Shown here one piece after another: positions 20,118 through 33,507 of a stretch of 58,456 bases of DNA. The stretch is taken from assembly GCA_024653965.1 (NCBI GenBank), contig JANLGW010000057.1, positions 1 to 58,456 of the forward strand, written 5' to 3'. The first letter of the stretch is position 1, and the number at the start of each line of letters is the position of its first letter. The stretch comes from Rhodospirillales bacterium (lineage in GTDB: Bacteria; Pseudomonadota; Alphaproteobacteria; Rhodospirillales; Magnetovibrionaceae). Under the pieces are notes generated by a model, which saw only the letters and a program-made list of their open reading frames with translations, ran no database searches and was not told where the DNA came from. Position numbers and translations under genes: made by a program.

Positions 20118-21512
20118 ATGACCGACACAGCTTTCGACGTTTTGATCATCGGCGGCGGGCCGGGCGGATACGTCGCCGCCATCCGTGCCGCGCAATTGGG
20201 TTTGAAGACCGCGTGTGTGGAAAGCCGCAATACGCTGGGCGGCACGTGCCTGAATGTAGGCTGTATTCCGTCCAAGGCGCTGCTGCAATCGTCGCATCTG
20301 TTTGAGCAGGCGGGCCACGGCTTGGAAGCGCACGGCGTCAAGGTAGCAGCGCCTAAGCTGGATCTCGGTGCGATGTTGGGGCGCAAGGATGCCATCGTCG
20401 GCGACTTAACCAAAGGCATCGATTTTTTATTTAAGAAAAACAAAATCACCCGCATCGTCGGTTTGGGGCAGATCGTCAAAGCTGGCACCGTGCGGGTTGG
20501 CAACGATAGCTATACCGCCAAGCATATCATCATCGCCACCGGCTCCGAGCCTGCGCCACTGCCGGGAGTCGAAGTGGATGAAAAACAGATCGTCACTTCC
20601 ACCGGCGCATTGGCGCTGGCCTCGACGCCAAAATCTTTGGTGGTTATCGGTGGCGGCGTGATCGGGCTGGAGTTGGGTTCGGTGTGGCGGCGCTTGGGCG
20701 CGGAAGTGACGGTGATCGAATACCTGCCCGCCATTCTGCCCGGCATGGATGGCGAGGTGGTCAAACAGGCGACCCGCACGTTCAAAAAACAAGGGCTCAA
20801 TTTTAAACTGGGAACGAAGGTTACGGGCGCCAAGGCCGCCAAGGGCGGCGTCACGTTGAGCGTGGAGCCTGCGGCAGGGGGTGCGGCGGAAACGCTTACC
20901 GCCGCCGTCGTGCTGGTGGCCATCGGGCGCAGACCGTTCACGCAAGGCTTAGGTCTGGAACAGGCGGGCGTCGAACTTGACGCGCGTGGATTTGTGAAAA
21001 CCGACGGGCATTATAAAACCAACGTGCCCGGCATTTACGCCATCGGCGATGTCATCGGCGGGGCGATGTTAGCGCACAAGGCCGAAGAAGAAGGCATCGC
21101 CTGCGCAGAACTGATCGCGGGCCAAGCCGGTCACGTGAACTACGGCGTCATTCCGGGCGTGGTTTATACCCACCCGGAAATTGCCGCGTTGGGCAAGACC
21201 GAAGAAGCGCTGAAAGAAGCGGGCGTGGCCTATAATATCGGTAAGTTTCCGTTCATGGCCAACGCGCGCGCCAAGGCGGTGGGCGATACCGAAGGGTTCG
21301 TGAAAATTCTCGCCGACGCTAAAACGGACCGGGTGTTGGGCGCGCACATCATCGGTCCGGGCGCGGGGGAGCTGATTCAAGAAATTGTGTTGGCGATGGA
21401 ATTCGGCGGATCCAGCGAAGACATCGCGCGCACCTCTCATGCTCATCCCGGCACCGCGGAAGCGGTCAAGGAAGCGGCGCTGGCGGTATTGGGCCGCGCC
21501 ATTCACGTTTAA
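20118..21512 (+). CDS. lpd: Dihydrolipoamide dehydrogenase (E3)
   Basis: This flavoprotein reoxidises dihydrolipoamide on E2 with NAD+. The 464-residue protein has the FAD motif [12 protein letters not shown] at residues 10-21, the redox disulfide C44/C49 in [13 protein letters not shown], the NAD motif [11 protein letters not shown] and the C-terminal [13 protein letters not shown] with the catalytic histidine. Its place directly after sucB marks it as the E3 of the 2-oxoglutarate complex. It may also serve other complexes. A strong terminator follows. Confidence 0.97.
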   Translation: MTDTAFDVLIIGGGPGGYVAAIRAAQLGLKTACVESRNTLGGTCLNVGCIPSKALLQSSHLFEQAGHGLEAHGVKVAAPKLDLGAMLGRKDAIVGDLTKGIDFLFKKNKITRIVGLGQIVKAGTVRVGNDSYTAKHIIIATGSEPAPLPGVEVDEKQIVTSTGALALASTPKSLVVIGGGVIGLELGSVWRRLGAEVTVIEYLPAILPGMDGEVVKQATRTFKKQGLNFKLGTKVTGAKAAKGGVTLSVEPAAGGAAETLTAAVVLVAIGRRPFTQGLGLEQAGVELDARGFVKTDGHYKTNVPGIYAIGDVIGGAMLAHKAEEEGIACAELIAGQAGHVNYGVIPGVVYTHPEIAALGKTEEALKEAGVAYNIGKFPFMANARAKAVGDTEGFVKILADAKTDRVLGAHIIGPGAGELIQEIVLAMEFGGSSEDIARTSHAHPGTAEAVKEAALAVLGRAIHV

Positions 21513-21518
21513 GGCAAA

Positions 21519-21552
21519 AAAACCGCCCGACGCCGAAGCGCCGGGCGGTTTT
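21519..21552. terminator. Bidirectional terminator after lpd
   Basis: An 11-bp stem AAAACCGCCCG/CGGGCGGTTTT has T runs on both strands. It closes the mdh-suc-lpd unit and can also serve the convergent gene ending at 21598. Confidence 0.85.
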
Positions 21553-21597
21553 GCACCCCCTCAGGTGTTTGGCCCTCAGGTGTTGGACCTCTAAGGT

Positions 21598-22527
21598 TTA
21601 TTTGTTGTCTTTGAATTCACCGCCAGCGGCGAGCGTCAGGGCTTTGCGGATTTGTTCCGGCGAGGCCATGATGTTCATGAAGCTGTTGTCGCCCATCATC
21701 GACAGGTCGGGGAAGTTGATGGCGATGCGGAACCGCGCGTAGAGCGCATATACTTTTCCGCCGGAAACAATGATTTCATAGGGTAGGTGCGCGGTGGAGC
21801 GCATGTCTTTGAAATCGATCTCACTCATAATGAATGCATCATCGCGGAACTTTTCGTTGTTGTTGTTCAAGTCACCCGCGAGACCGACAGCAAAATAGGT
21901 TTCTTCCTTGCCCGGCACATCGATGCGCGCGACCTTGGTCACGCCCGAAGCGTTGTTGGCGATGGCCGCTTCGACGCCGGCGACGGCATCGGCGTAGCTG
22001 TCATAGGTCGCCAGCTTGGACGGGTCGTCGAAGTATTCCATCAAGAACGCGTAGTGATAGTTGCGCAGTTCCTGATCGGTGAGGCCGTTTGCCGGGCCAT
22101 ATTCGCCTTGATCGCCCAGTGCGGCGCCGAGGCTGGACTTAACGTCGGCCAAGTCGCTGGCCATGCGGTAGGCGGACGCCATGTAGGTTGGGTTGGTGTA
22201 AGCCACTTGGATTTCACCGTTGAGTTCGGTCACCGACACACGTTGTGCGATGCCGTAAGCGCCGAATGCGCTCTGCGCGGCGGCGGTCTTTAGGGCATCG
22301 TTGGTGACGATGAGGATGGTGGCGGTGGAATAGGGTGAATACGTGCCGACCACTTCAAACCCGGCAGCGGTAAGTTTGGCGTTGGTATCGGCCACGGCGG
22401 CTTCAAGGGCGCCGGTTGCCTTGGATGCCAAGACGAAGGGTTTCATTTTGCCTTGGGCCATGGCGGGTGTCTGCAGCGCCAGCAGGGCAACAAACACGGC
22501 GGCGATTAATTTAAAGTGACGAAACAT
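21598..22527 (-). CDS. Periplasmic protein, possibly DUF302-related
   Basis: The product is 309 residues with a clear signal peptide (FKLIAAVFVALLALQTPAMA) cleaved at about residue 24, so it is periplasmic. The first mature part (KLTAAGFEVVGTYSPYSTATILIVTND) resembles the amphipathic start of DUF302-type domains. The later part has many Met residues (ARFRIAINFPDLSMMGDNSFM). The start has a GGGAGG ribosome site. It stands alone between the lpd terminator and xerC. Function unknown; the DUF302 relation is tentative. Confidence 0.7.
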   Translation of the reverse strand: MFRHFKLIAAVFVALLALQTPAMAQGKMKPFVLASKATGALEAAVADTNAKLTAAGFEVVGTYSPYSTATILIVTNDALKTAAAQSAFGAYGIAQRVSVTELNGEIQVAYTNPTYMASAYRMASDLADVKSSLGAALGDQGEYGPANGLTDQELRNYHYAFLMEYFDDPSKLATYDSYADAVAGVEAAIANNASGVTKVARIDVPGKEETYFAVGLAGDLNNNNEKFRDDAFIMSEIDFKDMRSTAHLPYEIIVSGGKVYALYARFRIAINFPDLSMMGDNSFMNIMASPEQIRKALTLAAGGEFKDNK

Positions 22528-22679
22528 TGGATTTAATCCTCCCCTGTAAATGAGGAGACCTTAATATTAGAAAAACGTAAGGTTGTGGTAGTACTATGCG
22601 GACACATTATATGCGTGGTTTTTCCGTGGGTTAGGTGAACCGACAGGGAAAAGGACGCATGGGCCGCGCCCGATTGGTG

Positions 22680-23681
22680 TTATTTTTGACGTTTGGCGCG
22701 GGGGTGGGCGAGGCTGTGTATGGCCAAAAGGCGCGCCGAGTCCACGTCGGTATAACGCTGGGTGGTGCTGAGCGAGGCGTGGCCCAACAATTCTTGAATG
22801 GTGCGTAGATCGCCGCCGCCTGCCAGCAGGTGGGTGGCGAAGCTGTGGCGGAGCGCATGCGGGGTGACGGTATCGGGCAGGTTCAGCATGGCGCGCACCC
22901 GGCGTACCATGGCCTGGGCGATGCCGGGGTTGAGCCGTCCGCCGCGCGCGCCCAAAAATAACGGGCTTTGCGGTGTCATCGGGTACGGGCTGGCCTTGAT
23001 ATAGGTTTCGATGTCGCGCTTGACGACGTCGAGGATCGGCACCACGCGCTGCTTGGATCCTTTGCCGGTAATCACCAGCGTATCGCCTTGCGGCAAGTCG
23101 CGAACGTTTAGGTTCAACGCTTCTGATAGACGCAGGCCCGAACCATAGAGCAGCTTTAACAAAGCGCGGTCGCGTTTACCGATCCACGGTTCGTCGGCCA
23201 ATTCGTCGGCAAGCTCCACCGCTTCGATGGCGTCTTCGACGGTCAGCGCTTTGGGCAAGGATTTAGGCACCTTGGGCGTGCGCAGCGCATGGATGGCGGC
23301 GTTGGAGGCGATGCCTTCGCGTTCCAGGTATTTAAAAAGGGTGCGCAGTGTGGAGGCATGCCGCGCGATGGTGGTGCGGCTGTTGCCCGCGTTGCTTTGA
23401 CGCGCCAACCAAGCGCGAAAATCCACCGCGCCCAGGCCCTTCAGTTCCTTGAGGCCCGGCATGAAACCGAAGTGCTCGCTGAGGAAGTTCAAAAAGCCCG
23501 CCACATCGCGGGCGTATCCGTCGAGCGTGTGCGGCGAAGCGCGTTTTTCGAAAGCCAGCCATTCCAGCCACCCATAAAGGGCGCGTTTTAAAGCAGGCTC
23601 GGCCTTGACGGCGCCGAGCGGACCTTGCTCGAACGGATCTTGTTTTGGGGACTGGGGGCTTAGCTTACCGGGCTGAACCAT
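22680..23681 (-). CDS. xerC: Tyrosine recombinase XerC
   Basis: XerC acts with XerD at dif to resolve chromosome dimers. The 333-residue protein has an N-terminal SAM-like core-binding domain. The catalytic domain carries the first Arg in LLYGSGLRLSEAL, the Lys in GKGSKQR, HALRHSFATHLL with His and the second Arg, and the nucleophile Tyr in TTQRYTDV. All six catalytic positions are visible. The start overlaps the end of the DUF484 gene by 22 bases, so expression is coupled. XerC-DUF484 pairing is widespread in proteobacteria. Confidence 0.94.
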   Translation of the reverse strand: MVQPGKLSPQSPKQDPFEQGPLGAVKAEPALKRALYGWLEWLAFEKRASPHTLDGYARDVAGFLNFLSEHFGFMPGLKELKGLGAVDFRAWLARQSNAGNSRTTIARHASTLRTLFKYLEREGIASNAAIHALRTPKVPKSLPKALTVEDAIEAVELADELADEPWIGKRDRALLKLLYGSGLRLSEALNLNVRDLPQGDTLVITGKGSKQRVVPILDVVKRDIETYIKASPYPMTPQSPLFLGARGGRLNPGIAQAMVRRVRAMLNLPDTVTPHALRHSFATHLLAGGGDLRTIQELLGHASLSTTQRYTDVDSARLLAIHSLAHPRAKRQK

Positions 23682-24373
23682 CGCACAAACAGCTTTTCCG
23701 TCACTCGGGCGAGGAAGTTCAGCAAATCCGTTCCCTGCCCCGGATGGAACGTGCCCGAGGTGGAAGAACCTAAAACCAGCAAGCCTTGGGCGGTGTGAAT
23801 GCTGGGACGCAGGCGGGCGATGGCGGCGGAGCGCACGGCGGCGCAGTCGTCGGCGAAGATGGTGCCATCGTCCAACATATCGCGGACCAAATAAACGTCG
23901 CCGCCTTCGCCCACTTGGGCATCGATATAGCCGAATGGGAACATGCGCACGCCGGGCAGGCGCAGCGCCGCCTCGGCTTTGATGTTTTGTTCAAATCCGA
24001 ACGCTACATATTCCACATCGAGCAGCAGCGGTAAATCGTCGGTGATGATGCGCGCCATGTGGGCGGCGTCTTGGGCCGACAGCAGCGCCAACACCGAAGC
24101 GTGGGTGCGGGTGAGGTAGGTCATGTTGACGCGGCTGGTGGCGATGACGTCTTGGGTGCAGGCGGCGAGGTTTTGAATTTCGTCGCGCAGACGGTCCACC
24201 ATGACGGCCTGGAAATCGACCACACCATCGGTGCGTTCCTCGCCCGGCGTTTTCATTTTTACCAGCACTTCGGGATTGCGCGAAAAGAAACCGGGATTGT
24301 CGAGCAAGTATTGGCCGACATCGTGGTCGTCGAGCGCGGCTGTTTCGGCATCTGGGCGGCTATTGTAACTCAT
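23660..24373 (-). CDS. DUF484 family protein (GAF-like)
   Basis: The product is 237 residues from the ATG at 24373, which has a GAGGAA ribosome site; an open frame back to 24508 lacks one. The N-terminal DVGQYLLDNPGFFSRNPEVL is the DUF484 signature. It is followed by a probable coiled helix and a GAF-like domain ending in LLVLGSSTSGTFHPGQGTDLLNFLA. The family is typically found next to xerC, as here, but its molecular role is not established. A promoter between this gene and priA would be divergent. Confidence 0.88.
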   Translation of the reverse strand: MSYNSRPDAETAALDDHDVGQYLLDNPGFFSRNPEVLVKMKTPGEERTDGVVDFQAVMVDRLRDEIQNLAACTQDVIATSRVNMTYLTRTHASVLALLSAQDAAHMARIITDDLPLLLDVEYVAFGFEQNIKAEAALRLPGVRMFPFGYIDAQVGEGGDVYLVRDMLDDGTIFADDCAAVRSAAIARLRPSIHTAQGLLVLGSSTSGTFHPGQGTDLLNFLARVTEKLFVRWFSPVS

Positions 24374-24461
24374 GGGTATTCCTCGCCTGGCGGATCGGTG
24401 CGAATCGGTTTTGTCATGATGGCCTATTTTCGTTAAGGCTTTCCTTCCGTACAGTGGGGAT

Positions 24462-26687
24462 ATGATGAATAGCGATTCCCTGCAAAATACTCTTGATCCG
24501 GCCTTCACAGGCGGGTCGCGGGTCGGTGTGCTGTTGCCGGTGCCGTTGGGTAAAGTCTACGACTACCTTGTCGGCCAGGGGCAATCCCTGCACGCGGGTG
24601 ACTTTGTGCGCGTACCGTTCGGGCCGCGCAAGCTGGTGGGCGTGGTGTGGGGCGCGGGCGCAGGCGATGTCGCCGAAGCCAAGCTGAAAAGCGTGTCGGC
24701 CAAGTTGCCCGCACCACCCATGGCCGAAGTGACGCGCAAGTTTATCGATTGGCTGGCGGCCTATACGTTGAGCACCCAGGGCCAAGTGTTGAAAATGGCC
24801 ATGAGCGTGGAAGACGCCCTAGAAGACCCCCGGGGCGTAAAGGTGTTTCAGATCGCCGATCTTGATGCGGATCACCATGCGAATGTGAAGATGACCAAAA
24901 CCCGCGAACGGGTGCTCGATGTGTTGCGGGGCAGCCCGCCGATGACCGCGTCGGAAATCGCCCTGGCGGCGGGGTGTTCTCCCGCCGTGGTGACGGGTCT
25001 TTATAAAGCGGGGGCATTGGTTGAAGCCTCGCAGGTCCGTGAACGCACCTGGGCAGCCCCCGATGTGGCCAGCGCTGGGCCGGTGTTGTCGGATGCTCAG
25101 GCCCGGGCCGCGCACGATCTGGTGGCGCGGGTGCAGGCCGGGGCCTTTGTGGGCTTGCTGCTGGATGGGGTGCCGGGTTCGGGCAAGACCGAAGTTTATT
25201 TTGAAGCTGTGGCGGAAGCGTTGCGCGAAGGCAAGCAGGTCTTGGTGTTGTTGCCGGAAATCGCGCTTGGTTCGCAATGGCTGGCAAGGTTTGAAAAGCG
25301 TTTTGGCGTCAAACCCGCTGAATGGCATTCGGACTTGGGCCAGCGCGAACGTCGGGAAACTTGGCGCGCGGTGGCGGATGGCCGTGCGCGGGTGGTGGTC
25401 GGCGCGCGTTCGGCGCTGTTTTTGCCGTTTCACGATTTGGGCCTGATTGTGGTCGATGAAGAACACGATCCGGCCTTCAAACAAGAAGAAGGCGTCATTT
25501 ATAGCGCCCGTGACATGGCGGTGGTGCGTGCGCATCTGGGTAACTTCCCCATCTGTCTGGTGAGCGCCACGCCGTCGCTGGAAAGCGTCGTGAATGTCGA
25601 GGCGGGCAAGTATCAATTGTTGCATCTGCCCGAACGGCATGGCGGCGCGGTGCTGCCGGAGCTGGATCTGATCGACATGCGCCTGGAAAAGTTGCCCGCT
25701 ACACGCTGGCTGTCGGGCACGCTGGAACAGGCGTTGCGCGATACTTTTGCGGCGGGCGAGCAGGCGATGCTGTTTTTGAACCGCCGGGGTTATGCGCCGC
25801 TGACCTTATGCCGGACCTGCGGGCATCGTTTGGCGTGTCCCAATTGTTCTGCGTGGCTGGTGGAACATCGGGTGCGCGGGCGGCTGCAGTGTCACCATTG
25901 CGGCCACAATATTCCCCTGCCGGATAAATGTCCGAACTGTAACGCCGAGTACAGTTTTCATGCCTGCGGGCCGGGTGTGGAGCGGTTGGCCGAAGAAGTG
26001 ATGGGTATTTTCCCCGAGGTGCGTTTTGCCCTCGCCAGTTCCGATACCCTTTCCGGTCCCCGGGCGGCGGCGGATTTGATCGGGCGAATCGAACGCCATG
26101 AAGTTGATTTGATCATCGGCACGCAAATCGTGGCCAAAGGTTACCACTTCCCGCTGCTTACCTTAGTGGGCGTGGTGGACGGGGATTTAGGCCTCGCGGG
26201 CGGCGATCTGCGCGCCGCCGAGCGGACCTACCAGCTTTTATATCAGGTGGCCGGGCGCGCCGGACGCGGCGATAAACCGGGGCGCGTCTTGGTGCAGACC
26301 TATCTGCCCGATCACCCGGTCATGCAGGCGATGGCGTCGGGTGTGCGCGATACCTTCGTGGCCGAAGAAATCCGCGCGCGTCAAGAACTGGCCATGCCGC
26401 CGTTTGGGCGGCTGGTGGCGCTGATTGTTTCGGGCAAGATTGAAAGCGCGGTCGATGCCCAGGCGAGCGCACTGGTGCGCAGTTCACCGCGGTATGAAGG
26501 GGTGCGCGTTTTGGGTCCGGCTCCGGCTCCGCTGGCCTTGTTGCGCGGTCGGCATCGGCGGCGATTTTTGATGAAAGTGAAGCCAGGACTGCCCCCTCAG
26601 GCCATCGTGCGCGAATGGCTGGAACGCACGCAGAAGGAAAAGGGCGTGCGAATCCAAGTGGATGTGGACCCGCAGAGCTTTTTGTAA
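24462..26687 (+). CDS. priA: Primosomal protein N' (replication restart helicase PriA)
   Basis: PriA recognises stalled forks and reloads the replicative helicase. The 741-residue protein has the N-terminal fork-binding domain (VLLPVPLGKVYDYLV...) and a helicase core with Walker A GVPGSGKTEVYFEA near residues 233-246 and the DEEHD box near 331. A zinc module with four Cys-x2-Cys pairs (CRTCGHRLACPNC, CHHCGHN, CPNCNAEY) lies at about 450-500. Motif QVAGRAGRG is the helicase motif VI. Two adjacent ATGs, 24462 and 24465, follow a GGGGA site. Confidence 0.95.
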   Translation: MMNSDSLQNTLDPAFTGGSRVGVLLPVPLGKVYDYLVGQGQSLHAGDFVRVPFGPRKLVGVVWGAGAGDVAEAKLKSVSAKLPAPPMAEVTRKFIDWLAAYTLSTQGQVLKMAMSVEDALEDPRGVKVFQIADLDADHHANVKMTKTRERVLDVLRGSPPMTASEIALAAGCSPAVVTGLYKAGALVEASQVRERTWAAPDVASAGPVLSDAQARAAHDLVARVQAGAFVGLLLDGVPGSGKTEVYFEAVAEALREGKQVLVLLPEIALGSQWLARFEKRFGVKPAEWHSDLGQRERRETWRAVADGRARVVVGARSALFLPFHDLGLIVVDEEHDPAFKQEEGVIYSARDMAVVRAHLGNFPICLVSATPSLESVVNVEAGKYQLLHLPERHGGAVLPELDLIDMRLEKLPATRWLSGTLEQALRDTFAAGEQAMLFLNRRGYAPLTLCRTCGHRLACPNCSAWLVEHRVRGRLQCHHCGHNIPLPDKCPNCNAEYSFHACGPGVERLAEEVMGIFPEVRFALASSDTLSGPRAAADLIGRIERHEVDLIIGTQIVAKGYHFPLLTLVGVVDGDLGLAGGDLRAAERTYQLLYQVAGRAGRGDKPGRVLVQTYLPDHPVMQAMASGVRDTFVAEEIRARQELAMPPFGRLVALIVSGKIESAVDAQASALVRSSPRYEGVRVLGPAPAPLALLRGRHRRRFLMKVKPGLPPQAIVREWLERTQKEKGVRIQVDVDPQSFL

Positions 26688-26994
26688 AGGGGTGGATGAG
26701 GGGTGTTATATTCTAATTGACTAATATTATTTTTGCGCGCGGCCTAATATATTGAAAAATGCATATAGGGCGATGTGGCATTGAATACCCAACCCCCTGG
26801 AATAGTGGGGAAAAAAATATCCAAAGAGCAGTCTTGCAACCCCCATACCCGTGTGTTAGAAAACCGCGCGTTTCACTTAAACGGCGTCAAGAAATTGCGT
26901 CGGCGAGTGGACGCTCTGAGAGGGGTTCCACGAGGTCCAGGATTTGGGCTAAAACGGGGCTTCACAACACTAACTCAGGCAGGGGTTTTCCCAG
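26688..26994. other. Non-coding region before the ATP synthase operon
   Basis: This 307-base gap has an AT-rich first part (26705-26765) with CTAATAT and CTAAT repeats, followed by a GC-richer leader. The atp promoter is presumably in the AT-rich part. A TTGACT at 26717 has no -10 at normal spacing, so I do not assign one. Short open frames here have no ribosome sites and look random. Confidence 0.5.
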
Positions 26995-29087
<2,093 letters not shown>

Positions 29088-29123
29088 AGCTAGACCTCAA
29101 GGAGCGGAGCGGGACAACGTCTC

Positions 29124-30023
29124 ATGCCTAACCTCAAGGACCTAAAGAACCGGATCAATAGCGTCAAATCGACGCGAAAGATCACATCGGCCATGAAAAT
29201 GGTCGCGGCGGCCAAGCTCCGTCGCGCCCAGGATGCCGCCGAATCTGCACGTGCGTATTCTGCCCGTATGGAGCGGATGCTGCGTTCGTTGGCGGGTTCG
29301 TTTGCCAACGTTGAAGGCGGACCGAAGCTTTTGGCCGGGAACGGCGCCAACCAGAATCATCTGGTGGTGGTGTTCACCTCCGACCGCGGGCTGTGCGGCG
29401 GTTTCAACGGCTCCATCATTCGCGAGACCCGCGCCGTCGTGCGTGGGCTCAAGGCTGAGGGAAAAACCGTCAAACTGCTGTGTGTCGGTCGCAAGGGCGC
29501 GGACGTCCTGAAAGCGGATTTTCGTGGCGACATCATTGAAACGATTATCGGCATTGGCGGCAAAAAAGGCGTTCAGTTTGCCGAGGCCGTCGGTGTCGCT
29601 CACAAAATTACGGCATTGTTTGAAGCGGGCCAATTCGACGTTTGCTCGATCGTCTTCAACAAATTCCAATCGGCCATGACGCAGATCGTCACGCGTCAGC
29701 AGCTGATCCCGTTCAGTGCGGGTAACGCCAAAGACGAAGAAATAACTGCGAAGGATCAAGGGGCGAAAGCTTCTTATGAATTCGAACCTGAAGAGGGTGA
29801 AATCCTCGAAGTGCTGCTGCCCAAGAATTTAGGCGTGCAAATCTTCCAAGCCATGCTGGAAAGCTCGGCTTCGGAAAATGGCGCGCGTATGACGGCTATG
29901 GACAGCGCATCCCGCAATGCTGGTGATATGATCGAAAGGCTGACGTTGAAATACAACCGTACGCGTCAGGCGGCTATTACCAGTGAACTGATTGAAATCA
30001 TCTCCGGCGCGGAAGCGCTGTAG
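29124..30023 (+). CDS. atpG: ATP synthase F1 gamma subunit
   Basis: The gamma subunit is the rotor shaft of F1. The 299-residue protein has the long N-terminal helix [20 protein letters not shown] with [16 protein letters not shown], the conserved [14 protein letters not shown] and the C-terminal helix [22 protein letters not shown]. All are diagnostic. It starts 36 bases after atpA. An internal loop rich in Glu/Lys near residues 200-225 varies between species. Confidence 0.97.
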   Translation: MPNLKDLKNRINSVKSTRKITSAMKMVAAAKLRRAQDAAESARAYSARMERMLRSLAGSFANVEGGPKLLAGNGANQNHLVVVFTSDRGLCGGFNGSIIRETRAVVRGLKAEGKTVKLLCVGRKGADVLKADFRGDIIETIIGIGGKKGVQFAEAVGVAHKITALFEAGQFDVCSIVFNKFQSAMTQIVTRQQLIPFSAGNAKDEEITAKDQGAKASYEFEPEEGEILEVLLPKNLGVQIFQAMLESSASENGARMTAMDSASRNAGDMIERLTLKYNRTRQAAITSELIEIISGAEAL

Positions 30024-30045
30024 AGAAAACGCTGAATACCCTTAA

Positions 30046-31485
<1,440 letters not shown>

Positions 31486-31512
31486 GGTAATCGAGTTACG
31501 GAGTTACGCACC

Positions 31513-31932
31513 ATGACCGATAAGGTCGAATTCGAACTGGTCTCGCCGCAGCGTCTCGTAAAGTCGTTGCCCGTCGGTATGGTCGTTGTGCCGTGCGCCG
31601 AAGGCGATATCGGTGTGTTGCCCGGCCATACGCCGTTGATTGGCACCGTGCGCGCCGGGGTGGTGGATATCCACAACGGTGGCAAGGTGACGGAACGCAT
31701 TTTTGTGTCCGGGGGCTTTGTTGAAGTTACGCCGGATCGTTGCACGTTACTGGCCGAAGAAGCGGCCATGGTTGCCGATTTGAAAGCCGACGTGGTCGAA
31801 GCGCGTTTGAGCGCCGCTAAGGCCGCTACGGAAAAAGCATCTTCCGATGTTGAAAAAGCCCATGCTGCAGCCGAGTTGGCCATCGCCGAGGCCATGGTGG
31901 TGGCCATTGCTTCCAACGCGGTGCATCACTAA
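31513..31932 (+). CDS. atpC: ATP synthase F1 epsilon subunit
   Basis: The epsilon subunit lies at the foot of gamma and can inhibit ATP hydrolysis. The 139-residue protein has the beta-sandwich start VEFELVSPQRLV, the conserved EGDIGVLPGHTPLI motif and FVSGGFVEV. A C-terminal Ala/Glu-rich helical hairpin follows. It is the last gene of the F1 operon, followed by a TTCG-loop terminator. Confidence 0.95.
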   Translation: MTDKVEFELVSPQRLVKSLPVGMVVVPCAEGDIGVLPGHTPLIGTVRAGVVDIHNGGKVTERIFVSGGFVEVTPDRCTLLAEEAAMVADLKADVVEARLSAAKAATEKASSDVEKAHAAAELAIAEAMVVAIASNAVHH

Positions 31933-31957
31933 GCTTCGCCAACTCTCGCACAATGAT

Positions 31958-31988
31958 AAAACGGACCCTTCGGGGTCCGTTTTTTTTG
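31958..31988. terminator. Strong terminator after atpC
   Basis: A perfect 11-bp stem AAAACGGACCC/GGGTCCGTTTT is closed by a TTCG tetraloop and followed by an uninterrupted T run. The A run on the other side lets it also end the convergent hemerythrin transcript. Confidence 0.92.
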
Positions 31989-32015
31989 TGCGACAGGGTG
32001 ACATCATGGATCGGG

Positions 32016-32408
32016 TTATTTTAGATATTCGACGTAACCGATGTCGGCCTTCATGATGTGGTTGGTGAGCCACTTCTTGAGGAACTCCAGCACTTCGTTG
32101 ATGTTGATGGCGCCGGGGTTGGTTTGATAGACGTGGGCGATATCCCGCACCGTTTTGGTGATGTCTTCGTGCATGGCCAGATGTTTGTCGGTATCCGGGT
32201 ATTCGGAATTCTTGAACAATTCTTCTTCCCGCTCGAAATGTTTTTCCACATAATCGATCAGGCACTTGATGGTCTGGGCGATTTCTTCGTCGGAAAAACC
32301 TTGATTCACGCGGTGAAATAATTCGTTAGTGATGTTGACCAGAGTCATGTGGTCGAAGTCCACCAGTTTGTGGCCGACCAAATAACTGCTGTTCCATTGA
32401 ATAAACAT
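32016..32408 (-). CDS. Bacteriohemerythrin
   Basis: This is a four-helix non-heme di-iron protein that binds O2, used for oxygen storage or sensing. The 130-residue single-domain protein shows the ligand pattern: DFDHMTL (His in helix 1), EKHFEREEELF (His and Glu), KHLAMHEDI (two His) and NHIMKADIGY (His and Asp). All ligands are present. There are no fused signalling domains. It stands alone, convergent with the atp operon. Whether it stores O2 or protects an oxygen-sensitive process is not shown. Confidence 0.93.
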   Translation of the reverse strand: MFIQWNSSYLVGHKLVDFDHMTLVNITNELFHRVNQGFSDEEIAQTIKCLIDYVEKHFEREEELFKNSEYPDTDKHLAMHEDITKTVRDIAHVYQTNPGAININEVLEFLKKWLTNHIMKADIGYVEYLK

Positions 32409-32548
32409 GATAGAGCACTAGTCCTATTTCATTAGGTTGGTTCACTTTTATCCATTCCATAAAGATGGTCAATGGCTCATTTCAATGGATCGAAAAATGC
32501 AGGATAATGACCCTAAAATCGGTGTTTTCTGAAGGGTTGGAGGAAAAT

Positions 32549-33040
32549 ATGCGGCTGTATCTGGTGCGTCACGGCAAGGCCGAGTTTGGCCCTGAAGAAG
32601 CCGATCGCAAACTGAGCGCCCGAGGCGTTGCCGATGTGCAGGCCATGGCGCAGTATTTGGCGGCGCAGGAAATCCGCGTTCAGCGCGTGGTGCACAGCGG
32701 ATTGGTGCGGGCGCGGGAAACGGCGGAAATTTTAGCCGCTCACCTGGCGCCCGACTTGCCGTTGGAGCAGGTGGTGGGCTTGGCGCCATGGGGCGACGTT
32801 GAAAAATTCTCCAAGGTTGTGGAAAAATGGCATGTCGATACCCTGGTCTGCGGCCATGAACCGTTTTTGGGTTTAGCCGCGTCGGCACTGCTGTGCGGCG
32901 ATGAGCACGCCAATTTGGTGATGGTCAAGACCGGCACGGTGATGGCGCTGGAACCTTCGCCCTATGGCCCGAAGTGGCAACTGCGGTGGATGCTGACGCC
33001 GCGCATCGTTCGTGGCCCTAAAGAGGACGAAGAACAATGA
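32549..33040 (+). CDS. SixA-like phosphohistidine phosphatase, canonical RHG copy
   Basis: This is a short histidine-phosphatase-superfamily protein of the SixA type, which removes phosphate from phosphohistidine on HPt or PTS proteins. The 163-residue product runs from the ATG at 32549 with GGAGGAA upstream; an earlier in-frame start at 32465 is not supported. The nucleophile motif is RHG (R7-H8-G9). A second Arg lies in SGLVRARETAEIL and a second His in VCGHEPFL. Its stop overlaps the next gene, a divergent paralogue, by 4 bases (ATGA). Confidence 0.88.
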   Translation: MRLYLVRHGKAEFGPEEADRKLSARGVADVQAMAQYLAAQEIRVQRVVHSGLVRARETAEILAAHLAPDLPLEQVVGLAPWGDVEKFSKVVEKWHVDTLVCGHEPFLGLAASALLCGDEHANLVMVKTGTVMALEPSPYGPKWQLRWMLTPRIVRGPKEDEEQ

Positions 33041-33507
33041 GGCTGTATCTGGTGCAGCACGCGGACGCGGTTTCCAAAGACACGCACCCGCTGCGTCCCT
33101 TAAGCGACAAGGGCCTGAAAGATGCGATTAAGATGGCGGCGTTTCTGCACGGCGCGGCGGTGTTGGTCGATCAGGTCGTGCATTCGGGAAAACTGCGCGC
33201 CGAAGAAACCGCCAACGTGCTTTCAAAAACCGTATGGCTGGGGCAAACGCCAGAAGTCTTTGACGGTATCGAGCCCAAAGATTCCACCGATCATCTTTAC
33301 AACGCAGCCCTCACGGCGGGCGGCGATTTGATGGTGGTGGGCCATATGCCGTTTATGGGGCGTATGGCGGCGCGCTGTCTCACCGGGCGCGAAGACGGCG
33401 CAGCGGTGCGTTTCGAGCCGGGCAGTGTGCTATGCCTGGAACGGCAAGAAGAGGCTTGGGCATTGGATTGGTTCGCCAAACCCAGCATGATGCCGGACGC
33501 ACTCTAG
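33037..33507 (+). CDS. SixA-like phosphatase paralogue with QHA in place of RHG
   Basis: The product is 156 residues and aligns end to end with the gene upstream: MRLYLV start, [13 protein letters not shown] and [12 protein letters not shown]. The catalytic triplet R-H-G is Q7-H8-A9 here. The nucleophilic histidine is kept, but the phosphate-binding Arg and the Gly are lost. SixA-like proteins with QHG occur in other organisms; QHA is rarer as far as I know. It overlaps the previous gene by 4 bases (ATGA). Its TAG and the uvrB stop share a CTAG palindrome. Activity may be altered. Confidence 0.85.
   Translation: MRLYLVQHADAVSKDTHPLRPLSDKGLKDAIKMAAFLHGAAVLVDQVVHSGKLRAEETANVLSKTVWLGQTPEVFDGIEPKDSTDHLYNAALTAGGDLMVVGHMPFMGRMAARCLTGREDGAAVRFEPGSVLCLERQEEAWALDWFAKPSMMPDAL

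Noticed and set aside
19163-20503. 446-codon minus-strand open frame across sucB and lpd
   Set aside because: It is antisense to two well-defined enzymes, with no ribosome site or domain.
26717-26750. TTGACT and TAATAT considered as the atp promoter
   Set aside because: The spacing of 22 bases is too long for sigma-70, so I left the promoter unassigned.
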